64,000 bases of DNA from positions 3,782,001-3,846,000 of the forward strand of contig NC_003076.8 of NCBI RefSeq assembly GCF_000001735.4, read 5' to 3'. Under the pieces are notes generated by a model, which searched no databases, was not told the DNA's origin, and saw nothing but the letters and a program-made list of their open reading frames with translations. A program made the translations under genes and the position numbers. Positions 52,000 through 63,611 of this stretch are shown here, piece by piece (positions within the stretch are counted from its first letter, which is position 1; every line of letters begins with the position of its first letter). The stretch is from Arabidopsis thaliana (Eukaryota; Streptophyta; Magnoliopsida; Brassicales; Brassicaceae).

Positions 52000-52041
52000 A
52001 GCGACTAACAGAAGAAAAAAAGCGACTAACAGAAGAAAAAA
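52000..52041. repeat. Perfect 21-bp tandem duplication
   Basis: Unit beginning AGCGACTAACAGAAG followed by an A-run, two identical copies with no spacer, 113 bases upstream of the DENR-like start codon, so in the core promoter or 5' leader. Confidence 0.9.
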
Positions 52042-52153
52042 ACGAAAAGGATTATTCCGCCGTAGAATCCATATTCTCTCCCTCATCACTTTGATAAACA
52101 AGAGTCTCATTTTTCGCTTTTCCAAAGGGAACAACTTCTTCGGATTATTATCT

Positions 52154-54023
52154 ATGGCAGAGAAGCTTGAGCCGGTGAAGGTTTTGTACTGCGGAGTTTG
52201 CTCTCTTCCAGCGGAATACTGCGAATTCGGTCCCGATTTCGCTAGATGTAAGCCCTGGCTCGTCGAAAACGCCCCAGATCTCTATCCTGATCTCCTCAAA
52301 GGTACCTTCAAACCCTAATCTTATAATTTTCGACCGTTCTTCAGAACTCGTTTGATTTTAGGTTTGTAGTGCCTCAAATTTTTTATTCTTCCAAGGGCTA
52401 AGCGATTCACACAATCGAAAAGATGAAGATTTTTGTTTTAACTTGAATTATAAATTTATGGGTCTGTTCAATTTGGTGATTATGTTATGTTGGATTGTCA
52501 ATGCTGTTGTGTAGAGTTTTACGATTTTTTGGTACCCTTTACACTTCTGTTTTACTGGTTATGACAATGAGTTTAATTTGATTTAAGACTTACTAATATT
52601 TGAGTTTGCATACGAATTTTAAATTTGTCCAGAAGCAAATGAGAAGGCAGCAGATAATGTTTCTGACAAACTCCAGTCGGTGGGAATCTCTTCAGGTGGT
52701 GCTGATGGGGCACCATCTTCAGCTCAGACTGGTAAGGAACCGTGTCTATGTGTGTGCTTTTTCTTGTTCATACTATTGCATACACGTATTTGGTACTGTA
52801 CATCGCTATGAAAAATTCCAAACTGAATGGCTGGAAACATCTTTAATGTATTTGTTTTTCTGGGGAATCTGCAATCGAACTGTTAAGCATGAACGATAAA
52901 TATTGCTAGAGTCACTGATTGGTGATGATGCCTATGTTGAAAGGATTTGGCTTTTAGTTGAATTTCTACTCAGTAATCAAAGGATCTTCCAATATATAGG
53001 AGGGACATCCAAGAAGGAGGAAGTGAAGCGCCTACCTGGGGGGAAAGTTAAAAAGAAAGTAAGTAATATCGTGTAAATTTCGTCCCACCTTACTGGAATG
53101 TCTTAATGCATTACCAAGTTTCCATGGAAACGTACAAAACAACATGCTTGGACATTCCCTGACTCACATATCTACGTTTTGCTTTCTGGTTTCCATTCCT
53201 TCGTCTTTGACGTGGACATGTTTGTCCGGTTGTCTAATTTTCTAATGTTTATGGATGCTATATAGGATCGACAGGAAGTTATCATTGAAAAGGTTGTACG
53301 CAACAAACGCAAGTGTATCACCATTGTGAAAGGACTAGAACTGTTTGGTGAGTTATTTACTTCTTTGGTGATATATCTTAGTATTCTTATTGCCTGGAAC
53401 AAACCTCATTCATTTTTAACCCTTGCAATTTGTTCGTCAGGGATAAAACTCAGTGATGCCTCTAAAAAGCTTGGTAAGAAGTTTGCCACTGGAGCATCAG
53501 TTGTCAAGGTATGTATGTAGAGGATGAATCAAAAAGCAAATATGTATACGAGATAGTTTTATGCTTAGACAGATTAGTGGTATTCGGTTTTGTTCTAGCT
53601 GATATTGTTGAGCAGAGCTCATGGTTCTTTAGAGTTTGTAACTGCTTTAGACCTGTTGTGGCTCTAATTTCAAAATTTGGTGTCCAGAGAAAAGTATGAA
53701 ATATTCGTCCCTAGATACATGACTTTTAACCCCTTAGTTTGTTTTACCTCTCTCTTCCTCTTATGCTGAGATTTTTCTAATTTATTGTGTTTCAGGGACC
53801 AACTGAAAAGGAGCAAATTGATGTTCAAGGGGATATAATCTATGATATCGTTGAATTCATTACAGACACTTGGCCCGACGTAACATGACTTCTCCTTTTC
53901 TAATTTGTTCTTGGTTCTCACTGCATTCGTTTGAAAACTTATGATTGTTACTTTGCCAATTTCTAGGTACCTGAAAGATCCATTTTCTTCATCGAAGATG
54001 GGAAGAAGGTTCAGGCTGGTTGA
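52154..54023 (+). CDS. DENR-like translation factor (SUI1 domain)
   Basis: Seven exons: 52154-52301, 52633-52731, 53000-53058, 53266-53347, 53441-53508, 53796-53879, 53967-54023 (597 nt, 198 residues). The N-terminus has the DENR signature Y-C-G-V-C-S-L-P-A-E-Y-C-E-F (residues 12-25), where the cysteines bind zinc or contact the partner MCT-1. A Lys-rich linker (P-G-G-K-V-K-K-K) precedes the SUI1/eIF1-like domain (about 105-185): R-K-C-I-T-I-V-K-G-L-E-L-F, K-L-S-D-A-S-K-K-L-G-K-K-F-A-T-G-A-S-V-V, and Q-G-D-I-I-Y-D-I-V-E-F-I. With MCT-1, DENR promotes reinitiation after short upstream ORFs and recycles 40S subunits. Matches At5g11900 (198 residues). Upstream promoter has site II elements. Confidence 0.93.
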
Positions 54024-54559
54024 TGATCACCTTTGTCCTCGTTTTTTGGCATGGCGGGTTCATGTAGACGAGCTAGTTCCTGAGTTTTCCTATGTGTTTG
54101 GAGGAAATCGCATCTTGATTATAACTTTCAACGTAACGTATAGTTGGATTTATCATACTATTTTCTTATTCGGGTTGCGATAGTTCCAGACATGTTTCTC
54201 CAAACATTTCTCTTTTTGGGGGTCTTAATATTTAAAATGTGTCTTGAAATGAACGCGTTCTTCATCCTTGACCCATCATCAGCTTTGTAAGACCAAATAT
54301 ACTCTCATTGGCCAAACCGGTGATGATCTCTCTTGTCAGCCAATAGTTTAGGACAGCCAGATTCGAAAACTGATCCTAAACAAAGCCTAAGAAAACAAGT
54401 GAAACTTTTATGATCGATTTTGTGTTGAGATATTTAAATAGACTGTATACTACCAACAAGATTTTATCCATAAGAACATTTTGGTTTCTAACTGTGTTTA
54501 TCAAACCGTTTATTATCACCCCCGAGACCGTGAGACATTAAGTAACTCAGCAAAGCGAT
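54024..54559. other. Convergent intergenic (3' flanks)
   Basis: Contains the 3' UTRs of the DENR-like gene (+) and the alpha/beta hydrolase gene (-). No further gene seen. Confidence 0.5.
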
Positions 54560-56182
54560 TTAAATTCGCGATGTAATAGGAACAACTGATCTCATGGAGT
54601 CTTGGTTACTTGTACTGATATCACCTGACTCATCATCTTTCTTAGGATCCAATTTAAAGAATGAGAGAACGATTGAAGCAAGCTGATGCTGGTGAGAAGT
54701 GAACTCATGATCAGCTCCTTCAATAACATACAGCTTATGATTCTTTATCTGTTTAGCAAATTCGGACGCTTCTGTTACATGCACAATCCTATCATTTGAC
54801 CCATGGACTGTCAAGACCCTGAAATTTTAAGAGAAGCATTAGTTCCTCTATTAGAATGAAACCAAAAGAGAAAAATCCTTATAGAGTATGATGATAGACC
54901 TGCAGTTTTCACGAATTGAGAGACATGCTTCATGAGCATTGGTTGTGAGACGGTCCATTAGACTCTCTTCTGTTACCCGATATTCAAACTTTCCTGCAAC
55001 GACCTCGAACAGTACCGGTAAATGCCAAACACCATGTAACCTGGTTCTAACAATCATAAAACTAAAAAGATAAAAGAATTACCCTTTCTGTTGCTAACAT
55101 CAATGAATCCATTATCTTTGATTCTCTTGAAGTAGTCCTTACCAAGCCGAAATTCGATTCCTCTGTCAAGAAAAAACCGCCCTGAGATATTCACAACAGT
55201 CTGCACATCATTGTACTTTGCTGCATACAAAAGCACCACATTTCCACCTGCACAAAATTCAATGACAACAACAGCAAAGCTCCAGTCTTCAGATATTCTT
55301 TCTTGAATTTTCTGAAACATGAGATCCACATTAGTTTTACGTTCATATACCTTTACTATGTCCGATAATCGCAGAAATCACACGGTTAACACCACGCAAG
55401 TGTTGCAAAACAGAGCGCAAATCTTCAACTTCACGGCGATAGTTACCATACTGAAATGATCCTTGGCTTTCCCTGAAGTTGAGAAACATGAGTGTAAAGG
55501 CAAAAAAACAATTCAACCAGTTTAAAAGAAAGAAGAGAGATGTTACAATTTACCCGTTGCCAGCAAAGTCAAACCGGAAAGAACTGATCATTGCTCTTTC
55601 AAAGAAACTTGCAATGGTCAGCATTGGAATCCGATTCTAGAAGTAAATTTATGAAAGGTTACAATGTTTAGAGAAAACCAATACAAATTCAAATCTCATG
55701 GAATCTAAAATGTGAATCAAAGGAAGTTGAAAATGATGAGAATGGTACAAAAAAAAAGACCTTTGATGAACGAAATCCATGGCAGATGACAACAGTCTCT
55801 GTAGAACCAGTATCATGCAAAACTCCTACGAGTTTCTCACCATGACTGTTCTCAATTACAACTCTTTGGTGCTGAATCTCTGCGCATAATCCAATCACCA
55901 ACAATGTTAAAGCAGATATAAAGCTTGTTCTATGATCAATCAAACATTGAAAGCCGAATACAATCAAATTGGTGGTTCTAGGAACAATTTGAACATAACC
56001 TCACACATCAAAATCGCAGTACAATCCAAATGATAAGCGAATGTCAGAATCAGAAGTGTATGGATCACAATTCAATGGTACAACTTTAGATTTTGAGGGG
56101 TCATGAATCGAGAAAGGAGCTGAAGCCTACCTGATTTTTCGATTTGTTCATCGCTAGACTGATTCCGGCGAGTCTCTGACAT
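54560..56182 (-). CDS. Alpha/beta hydrolase family protein
   Basis: Seven exons, minus strand: 56131-56182, 55761-55879, 55554-55636, 55351-55472, 55083-55247, 54900-54993, 54560-54818 (894 nt, 297 residues). The alpha/beta-hydrolase core is complete: oxyanion segment V-V-I-C-H-G-F, the F-D-F-A-G-N-G-E-S strand/turn, nucleophile Ser124 in G122-H-S-K-G126, Asp221 in H-G-S-N-D-R-I-V, and His249 in E-G-A-D-H-E-F. It resembles serine aminopeptidase S33/Hydrolase_4-type esterases. No signal peptide is visible (M-S-E-T-R-R-N), so it is probably cytosolic. The natural substrate is not known. The C-terminal 35 residues are polar and acidic, rich in Asp and Ser. Matches At5g11910. Confidence 0.92.
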
Positions 56183-57489
56183 CGTCGCGCGGAGGAGATA
56201 CCTCGAAAAGCTTAAAGTGACTCGGAATTTTTTCATATTATATAATTCCAACTAGTAAATAATTAATGTATGATATGGTCAACGTAATTTGGATTAGGAA
56301 GAAAATCAATATTAATGTGTCGAATATAGAAAGTGACTCTTGGGATTTTATCACAATTTGTTTTTTATTTTTTTTCGTTTTTAGTACTTGATCATTTTGA
56401 TTTGAGGTTATAAATGAAATATTTTGTCAAAAATAACACTTTCACTTTTTGTGTAATAAAAAATAATTATTCGACGGTTCATGTTATTTTGATCTGAAGT
56501 TAGAAAAGGATTATTTTATCAAAAAAAAAAAATGTATAAGTTTCAAAATAATACTTTCCCTTTCAGTGTAATGAAAAAATTGTGTCAAAACATGACACAA
56601 ATGATATCTCTTTGTTATAATCACAAATTTGAAGGCCTTAAATGATTGCATATTGAAAGGAAATTCCTTACATAAACAAAGACCATCGACCAAGTTGATT
56701 AAAAGCATGACTATTTGTTAATCAAACGCATAAAGTAAAATAGCTATGATATCAAATGGCAAATAATATGATATCAAGTAAAAATAGCTAGCTATCAGAC
56801 AAAATAATATGATACTATTTGTTAAAAACACCCTACTATTATTATTGGTGTAATTACTTGGTACTAATCATGAACCCCATATTGTTGTTATTGGTGTGAT
56901 TACTTGGTGCTTTCAACGACTTAAGGATTGAGCCATACGATCGATGCCGTCTCATTCTCTTTAATACAAACTTTAAAGATTAGATTATTACAACTTGAAA
57001 GGGTCTTTTCCTCAAACAAAGACCATCCATATACAGGTCTATCATATACTAAAGAAAGGATAAGTATTTTCATAAACAATGACTAAGGACCACATTGACT
57101 AAAATATAATTAACACCACTTGATGAAGTTTCCGCAATGATAATAGAACTCACATTTAGTGAATAATCCAAAGACCTTACCTGTAATGTATTAGACTATT
57201 AGTATTAACAAAGACTGGCGACTGCAAAGCTTAATTAATAATTATAATAAAAATTCAGTAGAGCTAATTAACAACTATCAGTGGGTTTCTTCCACGATAC
57301 TTCGAGCTTAAGACAAAATAAGAAGAATTTGTCAATGTCAACTCCAATGGCAGTATAAGTACGATGAATTTTTCTGATGACTCTATAATCATTTGATCTT
57401 GGCAAGATCTCGAGAGCATTTATAAAGAAATTAAAGCAACACATACACACATCAATTTCGTAATCGTTGCAGAGTAAGACCGATCATCG
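56183..57489. other. Divergent upstream region between the hydrolase (-) and cwINV6 (+)
   Basis: AT-rich, no gene. Repeated short phrases (for example AAAATAATATGATA near 56800; GTAATTACTTGGTACT and GTGATTACTTGGTGCT at 56850 and 56897) suggest small local duplications. A TATA box for cwINV6 is at 57419-57427. Confidence 0.5.
57419..57427 (+). promoter_or_regulatory. TATA box of cwINV6
   Basis: TTTATAAAG, 63 bases upstream of the ATG at 57490, which leaves a leader of about 35 bases with an in-frame TAA (57475-57477) before the start codon. Confidence 0.55.
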
Positions 57490-60206
57490 ATGGCTGATGT
57501 AATGGAACAGAATCTTCTTCAAACCGCTGTGCTTAACCGGACGTCCTTCCATTTCCAACCTCAGAGAAATTGGCTCAACGGTTCTATTTCTTTCTTTTTC
57601 CTCCTATTTATATTCATATATATATATATATATATCATGTTGGTTGTGAACAAAAAAGAAAAGATCATGTTGGCAAAGATCTCTTATATTATTAGTTCAT
57701 AAAACCAAAACAAAAAAATGGTTAATTTCTGTTTATTGCAATTTATCTATTGAATCAGGTTATTAATTTCTACTATATGATACTGAAAACTAACGATTGT
57801 CTTAATTTTATGTCACTTCTGGTCCTCTGATGCATTTTGGAAATCTCAAGATCCAAACGGTAATTAAATACTCTACAAATTGCTAACTTGTGACACAAGG
57901 AACTCCAAAGTTGTTTTATATAATGAAATACGTATATTTATAATGTTGTTTCAGCGCCAATGTATTACAAAGGATTCTACCATTTGTTCTACCAGAATAA
58001 CCCTTTGGCTCCCGAATTCAGTAGGACAAGAATCATATGGGGACACTCTGTTTCACAAGACATGGTCAATTGGATCCAGCTCGAACCAGCCCTTGTCCCT
58101 TCTGAGTCCTTTGACATCAACAGCTGCTGGTCAGGATCCGCCACGATCCTCCCTGATGGCAGACCTGTAATTTTGTACACTGGACTCGACGTCAACAACA
58201 AACAGCAAGTCACAGTTGTTGCCGAACCAAAGGACGTTTCTGACCCTTTGCTTCGTGAGTGGGTTAAGCCAAAGTACAATCCTGTGATGGTTCCGCCAAG
58301 TAATGTCCCTTTTAATTGTTTCCGTGATCCCACGGAGGCGTGGAAAGGGCAAGATGGGAAATGGAGAGTGCTCATAGGAGCTAAGGAGAAAGATACTGAG
58401 AAAGGAATGGCGATTTTGTACCGAAGCGATGATTTTGTCCAGTGGACAAAGTATCCGGTGCCTTTACTTGAGTCAGAAGGAACCGGAATGTGGGAATGCC
58501 CTGATTTTTTCCCGGTTTCTATCACTGGTAAAGAAGGTGTTGACACTTCGGTAAACAATGCTAGTGTGAGGCATGTCTTGAAGGCGAGTTTTGGAGGCAA
58601 TGATTGCTATGTCATTGGTAAATACTCTTCTGAGACTGAAGACTTTTCAGCGGATTATGAGTTCACTAACACTAGTGCAGATTTGAGATATGATCATGGA
58701 ACGTTTTATGCCTCAAAGGCGTTCTTCGATAGTGTTAAAAATAGGAGGATCAACTGGGGATGGGTCATAGAGACTGATAGCAAAGAAGATGATTTTAAGA
58801 AAGGATGGGCTGGCCTTATGGTAAATAGAGATATATAGTTTATTTAAAGTACTAGTAGAGTATGATTACTTGTAAGAAATTGGATGAACTGGGTTTGTTT
58901 TTGGCTTAGACTCTTCCCAGGGAAATTTGGATGGACACAAGTGGAAAGAAGCTGATGCAATGGCCAATTGAAGAAATCAACAATCTCCGGACCAAAAGTG
59001 TTAGCCTTGATGATTGCTATGAATTCAAAACCGGCTCTACCTTTGAAATCTCAGGCATCACTGCTGCCCAAGTAAGTTTTCTCATAGTGTTTTGTTAGGA
59101 ATCCCATATTTTATAAAATATAATTTAATAGATTCAGATAAAAATCTTGAGGTAAATGCAGTAAAACCATGTAATATTTGAATTTTAAAGTCAACATATA
59201 TATGGATTTTAGTCATATTTAAAAATCCATTTAAAATAACAAGGTTTATCTTTATATTTGAGATTTTACATTTGAAACTTGGTAAATCTCAAATATAACA
59301 ACACATGATTTACATATATTTCCATATTGATTAAAAAAAACCAAATAAATTAAACCATTCAATGTCTATTAAGTTTTAACACGTCTTCTCTAGAATCATC
59401 CGGCTAATACTATTTCAGCAACTTATATATTTTTATCTTTGTCATGTTGTTCATAAAGGCAGATGTAGAAGTGACTTTTAATCTGCCTTTCCTGGAAAAT
59501 AATCCCGAGATACTTGATGCTGACCAAGTTGATGATGCGACTCTGTTTGATCGTGATAGCTCGGTTGGATGTGTTTACGGGCCTTTTGGATTGCTAGCAT
59601 TGGCTTCCAGTGATTTATCAGAACAAACCGCAATCTTCTTTAAAGTTATTCGTCGCGGTAACGGATATGCAGTTGTAATGTGCAGCAGCGAGAAGAGGTA
59701 AGATTTTGAATTTGATCTAAAATATGAAACCAAAATATGTCTGATTCTCTATCATGTGTAAATATGATGTTTTTGTTAACAAATGGTAATTGATATATAT
59801 GTAGGTCTTCGTTGAGAGACAACATAAAAAAATCTTCGCATGGAGCATTCCTAGATATTGATCCAAGGCATGAGAAGATCTCATTAAGATGTTTGGTAAG
59901 CTAAATTAAGCCCTTTAGAAATGTTGTTTCTTTTATTTCACCCTAATTAAGACTTTTTATTTTAAACAATCTAACCTATGAAAACCACTTTTTTTTTTTT
60001 TTATCTCCTAGATCGATCACTCGATTATAGAGAGCTACGGAGTAGGAGGAAAAACTGTGATAACATCTAGAGTTTATCCAAAATTGGCAATTGGTGAAGC
60101 CGCTAAGCTTTATGTCTTCAATGATGGAGAAAATGGTGTGATCATGACGTCCCTGGAAGCTTGGAGCATGAGAAATGCCCAAATCAATTCAAACCCAACT
60201 TATTAG
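57490..60206 (+). CDS. cwINV6: GH32 cell-wall-invertase-like protein (cwINV6; fructan exohydrolase type)
   Basis: Seven exons: 57490-57580, 57851-57859, 57955-58820, 58910-59071, 59459-59697, 59805-59895, 60012-60206 (1653 nt, 550 residues). Exon 2 is a 9-nt mini-exon that encodes the core of W-L-N-D-P-N. GH32 catalytic set: nucleophile Asp31 in N-D-P-N, R157-D158-P transition-state pair, and acid/base Glu214 in W-E-C-P-D (Pro as in cell-wall types). The beta-propeller is followed by the beta-sandwich (residues about 330-550). The first residue after N-D-P-N is Ala, not the usual Gly. There is no signal peptide, although relatives are secreted. I remember this gene (At5g11920) as a fructan exohydrolase, not a sucrose invertase. 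It hydrolyses beta-fructosyl linkages; the location is uncertain. Confidence 0.93.
57616..57635. repeat. AT microsatellite in cwINV6 intron 1
   Basis: About ten AT dinucleotides inside the first intron (57581-57850). Confidence 0.85.
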
Positions 60207-63164
60207 TTAATCATATAATATGATAATCTTTGGACTGCCCTAAAACAAATTCTTATCTTGTCATGTATTGTGGAATGTTTAAGATTTATGCGTCGTTTGT
60301 ATTCAAGTTATTGGTGTGGTTTATGCTGTCGTTCCTTGGGTGAAATAATGTAAGTCTTCTCATGTTTCTTATTGAATTTGCACAAATAATAATTAGCCTT
60401 CTCATGTTCTATCAGTAAGACTAATGTCATGAGTTCCATAGTGTTTATCAATTGATTCTCATCCATGGACAACCAGGAGTTTATCTTAATCGATAGATTT
60501 ATATCAAAATTTAACAAGACAAAAATATCGAATAATTATTTTAAATTAAAATATTAAATATTAAAACATTGTAAGAACTTTGTTGTAATTTTTTTTGGGG
60601 TAAAATATTAAATATTTGTTGTAATCTTCTTTTTCTGTCTTTTTGTTTTTTGTTTGTCAACATTATTTTACTGTAATATATACATCAAAAGGATAGCATC
60701 ATACATTAGAGGGAGTGGTTTTCTAATTGATATGATTTCAGGAAAATTAAACTGCTCTTTTTTGTTAAAAGACAATCAATTTTTTCATCAACAATTATAA
60801 AGGACTATACAAAATTGTTAAATAATTATACTAAAATAGTGTGGTCAGTTCACTAGTGGTGGGTGAGTGGTGTATGTGAGCTCAAATTTTTTAGGGACCG
60901 TCCATGTTCAAGTATAACACATGATAATGTAGAGTATAATGCACTGTTAAGAAGAAAAATAAATATGTGAACTCTATTGGATCTACACTCTCTTTCAAGA
61001 TTTTTAAGTAAGGAACTATGACAAAGCTTTATTTATTGGGTTTTGCCCCCAAAAAAAATAAAAGCTTTATTTATTGGGTTTCTTTACTGAGATAGCATTA
61101 TTATGGGAAATATTTGCGAAAATGATGCCATAGCATTTTCTTAATTAAATCCTATATTTTTTTTGTACTAAATCCATGCTATTTTCTTTTTAAAACACAC
61201 ACAAAAATATAGAATATTCAATAACATACACAATGATTTATGAAAATTCTACCACGTCATTTCTGTGTCATTTACGATAATACCCTTGTTTTTCCCCACT
61301 TTGTTCTTTTGTTTCGAGATATGTTTAATGTTTTTATTATCGTAAAGAGATTGTCAACTTGTTATCAAAATAGATTTTGGGATTTTACGCAGTGCCCCTT
61401 CTTAAATTTGTGGTGGAGATCTCTCAATTGCATTCATTAATCATACACTAGTCTTTTTCTGTATCCTTTAAACTGTGGCCATTGTAACTCACCTTCACTT
61501 ATGTTGCCTTTTAATCATTTCGTTTCTTTAGGTATCCCTCTTTTTAATATTGTCGTTATATATAATAATGTGTGTGCATTACATCATTCAACTCTCATTG
61601 GTTATTGCTATACTCTGCCTTTTCAATAATTAAAACATCAAACTATAGATCATGGGTTCCTTACAAGTTGATCCCTTTTCTGTTTTATTATATTTCTCCA
61701 TGCATACTTTGAAGGGTGATATGCCGCTGATGCGGTTACGAGCAACACAACTGCAACGACCAAATTTCGAAAAAAACATAACATAACTGCAACACTGATT
61801 ACTTCACATAAAGTCCGTATCATAACCATTTTTCTATATATTCTATAAACTGAACAAAAAGAAGAGAATAAATGATAATAAAATCATAAAAAGTGTTGAT
61901 GTTTCAAAAGAAAAAAAGAACTTGTTTCCCCCAGACGCTAACCAAGCCCCACCCCAGCACTGAGGAGCTCCCAACATATTTTATTTGCGTGATGGGTAGG
62001 TATGGATCTACGGGTAGATTTTTTGTTTTTGACATGTGAAAGTTTTGTGCCGAAAACAAATAATAATATATTTTTCTGATCCGGAAAAAAAATGATGTTT
62101 AAAATTTTAGATTAGCACTAGTACTATCATTTAAGAAAGCTCACTATTCGAAAAAATATCAACGCAACGAAAAAAATGAAAAGCAGAAGTATCTTGACAA
62201 AATTCGTCTAGCTTGGGTGAATCGTGTTACCGAAAAGAATTTCAGAAGAGATTCAATAAAAATTACGCAAAAATAAAGGGTTTTACCGATTCACATACAA
62301 TACTATTTAGTATTTACACATGGCCATGGGGCTGTGAATGCATCAATCAAAATTTTAGTAAAATAATAGTATGAAGCTTTGTCTCTCACGTTTCGAAGAA
62401 GAATCCAACGGCAGTGATTGTGCAATAATTGCGAGTGACACCTACTTTTACACCCTAAAGATTCTTGGGCCAAAATCTCTTGCGATACATATAAAATAAA
62501 TGCCAAAATTTGTCATATTAATAATATATAGAGCAAGATAGCAGTCAGATTCCGTGGTAATCAACGGATTCTATTTACATATTAATAATATAATTTTCAT
62601 AATTTCGAGGTCAATATTTAATCGAGACCGGTCATCGATGACATATTGTACTTAAAATGTCTCTCTTTCAGTTTACTTCCCAAAATTAACCAAGAAAATT
62701 ACTAGATGGAAAGGATCGATCAGCAGTTCAGCACTTAAAATCTTTAGAAATAAATACTCCTCACATCAAGCACAATAGTTTTTGAACCTTGTTTAAAATC
62801 AAGCACAATAGTTTATTCTCCTCACATGTTCAACATATATATTTTTTATTTTTTTGATCAATTTCAACATATATAATACACTTTTTTTTACCATATATAA
62901 TACATTAATACTTCAATACGGAAATTAAAGAAACGGAAATCATTCACAAAAATTGTAATAATTATGATGGAACAAATCTTACACTTGATGATCTAAACAA
63001 TACTTACCGACTGGCAAAAGATAAAGAAAAAAAAACATTTTTGTGTTTCAGAAAGAAAGAGTGGATTAATGGAAAATTTTACAATGGATTTTATTATCAG
63101 AATTTCTTAAGGTTATAAATAGGCTAGACTTGAAAGAAAGAAAGAAAAATACAGAAAATTACAA
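60207..63164. other. 3.0 kb gene-free stretch between convergent cwINV6 and GRXC10
   Basis: AT-rich. The first 200 bases are probably the cwINV6 3' UTR and the last 100-200 bases the GRXC10 3' UTR. AAAGCTTTATTTATTGGGTT occurs twice, at about 61023 and 61061. Another doublet, CAAGCACAATAGTTT, is at about 62767 and 62800. No coding region of any recognisable family; ORFs up to 67 residues are AT-driven. Confidence 0.5.
61023..61081. repeat. Short direct repeat (two copies of about 20 bases)
   Basis: AAAGCTTTATTTATTGGGTT at about 61023-61042 and again at about 61061-61080, separated by an A-rich spacer. Confidence 0.75.
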
Positions 63165-63611
63165 TTATGCCCATAAGGCTCCAACCTCGACGAGTCTAGG
63201 AATAAGCTGACCACTTAGGTGAAGTGCTACAAGTGACTCGAAGCCACCGACGCAAGTACCACCGATGAAAAGCACCGGAGCGGCTTCAACGGCGAGGTAA
63301 GCAATTTCTCCGTCGTCGATCTCGATCACTGTTGGGTGAACTCCAACGGTCGATAGAAGCTTCTTCATGACGTGGCACATGCAACATGAGGAAAATCGAG
63401 TGAATATGATGACTGGATGCTCTGATATCAGCCGTCCGATCTTTGACTCTGATGTTTCCTCTTCATCGAACGACAGGCTCGTCGAGGCGGTGGAGGAGGA
63501 GACTGTTGATGGTGCTGGAGGAGGAAGAGGAGGAGGAGGAGGAGGATGAACCGTCAGGTCTAGCGTTACGGCGTCGTTTGAGCAGTTTCGTAAACCTCGC
63601 ATCGTCTTCAT
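63165..63611 (-). CDS. GRXC10: CC-type (ROXY-like) glutaredoxin GRXC10
   Basis: Single exon, 148 residues, no intron, as is usual for land-plant CC-type glutaredoxins. The N-terminus (about 1-58) is an extension with a Pro tract (about residues 23-34) and a Ser/acidic stretch. The glutaredoxin fold begins about residue 58 with P-V-I-I-F-T-R-F. The active site is C76-C77-M78-C79 (CC-type C-C-M-C). A-A-P-V-L-F-I-G-G is the glutathione-binding cis-Pro region (usual T-V-P replaced by A-A-P), and G-G-F-E-S-L follows. The last residues A-L-W-A resemble the A-L-W-L tail through which ROXY proteins bind TGA transcription factors. Probable nuclear/cytosolic redox co-regulator. Matches At5g11930. Confidence 0.93.
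   Translation of the reverse strand: MKTMRGLRNCSNDAVTLDLTVHPPPPPPLPPPAPSTVSSSTASTSLSFDEEETSESKIGRLISEHPVIIFTRFSSCCMCHVMKKLLSTVGVHPTVIEIDDGEIAYLAVEAAPVLFIGGTCVGGFESLVALHLSGQLIPRLVEVGALWA

Larger units (their letters stand above)
50634..52153. other. NHL 3' flank and DENR-like gene promoter
   Basis: The first 250 bases should be the 3' UTR of the NHL gene. From 51300 on, short ORFs on the minus strand (51386-51876) do not resemble a family. Three site II elements (51823-51928) and a 21-bp tandem duplication (52000-52041) are in the promoter of the DENR-like gene. Confidence 0.5.

Noticed and set aside
57989-58600. 203-residue minus-strand ORF across cwINV6 exon 3
   Set aside because: It is the antisense shadow of a strongly conserved GH32 exon; no domain, no own promoter, and the sense frame explains the codon pattern.
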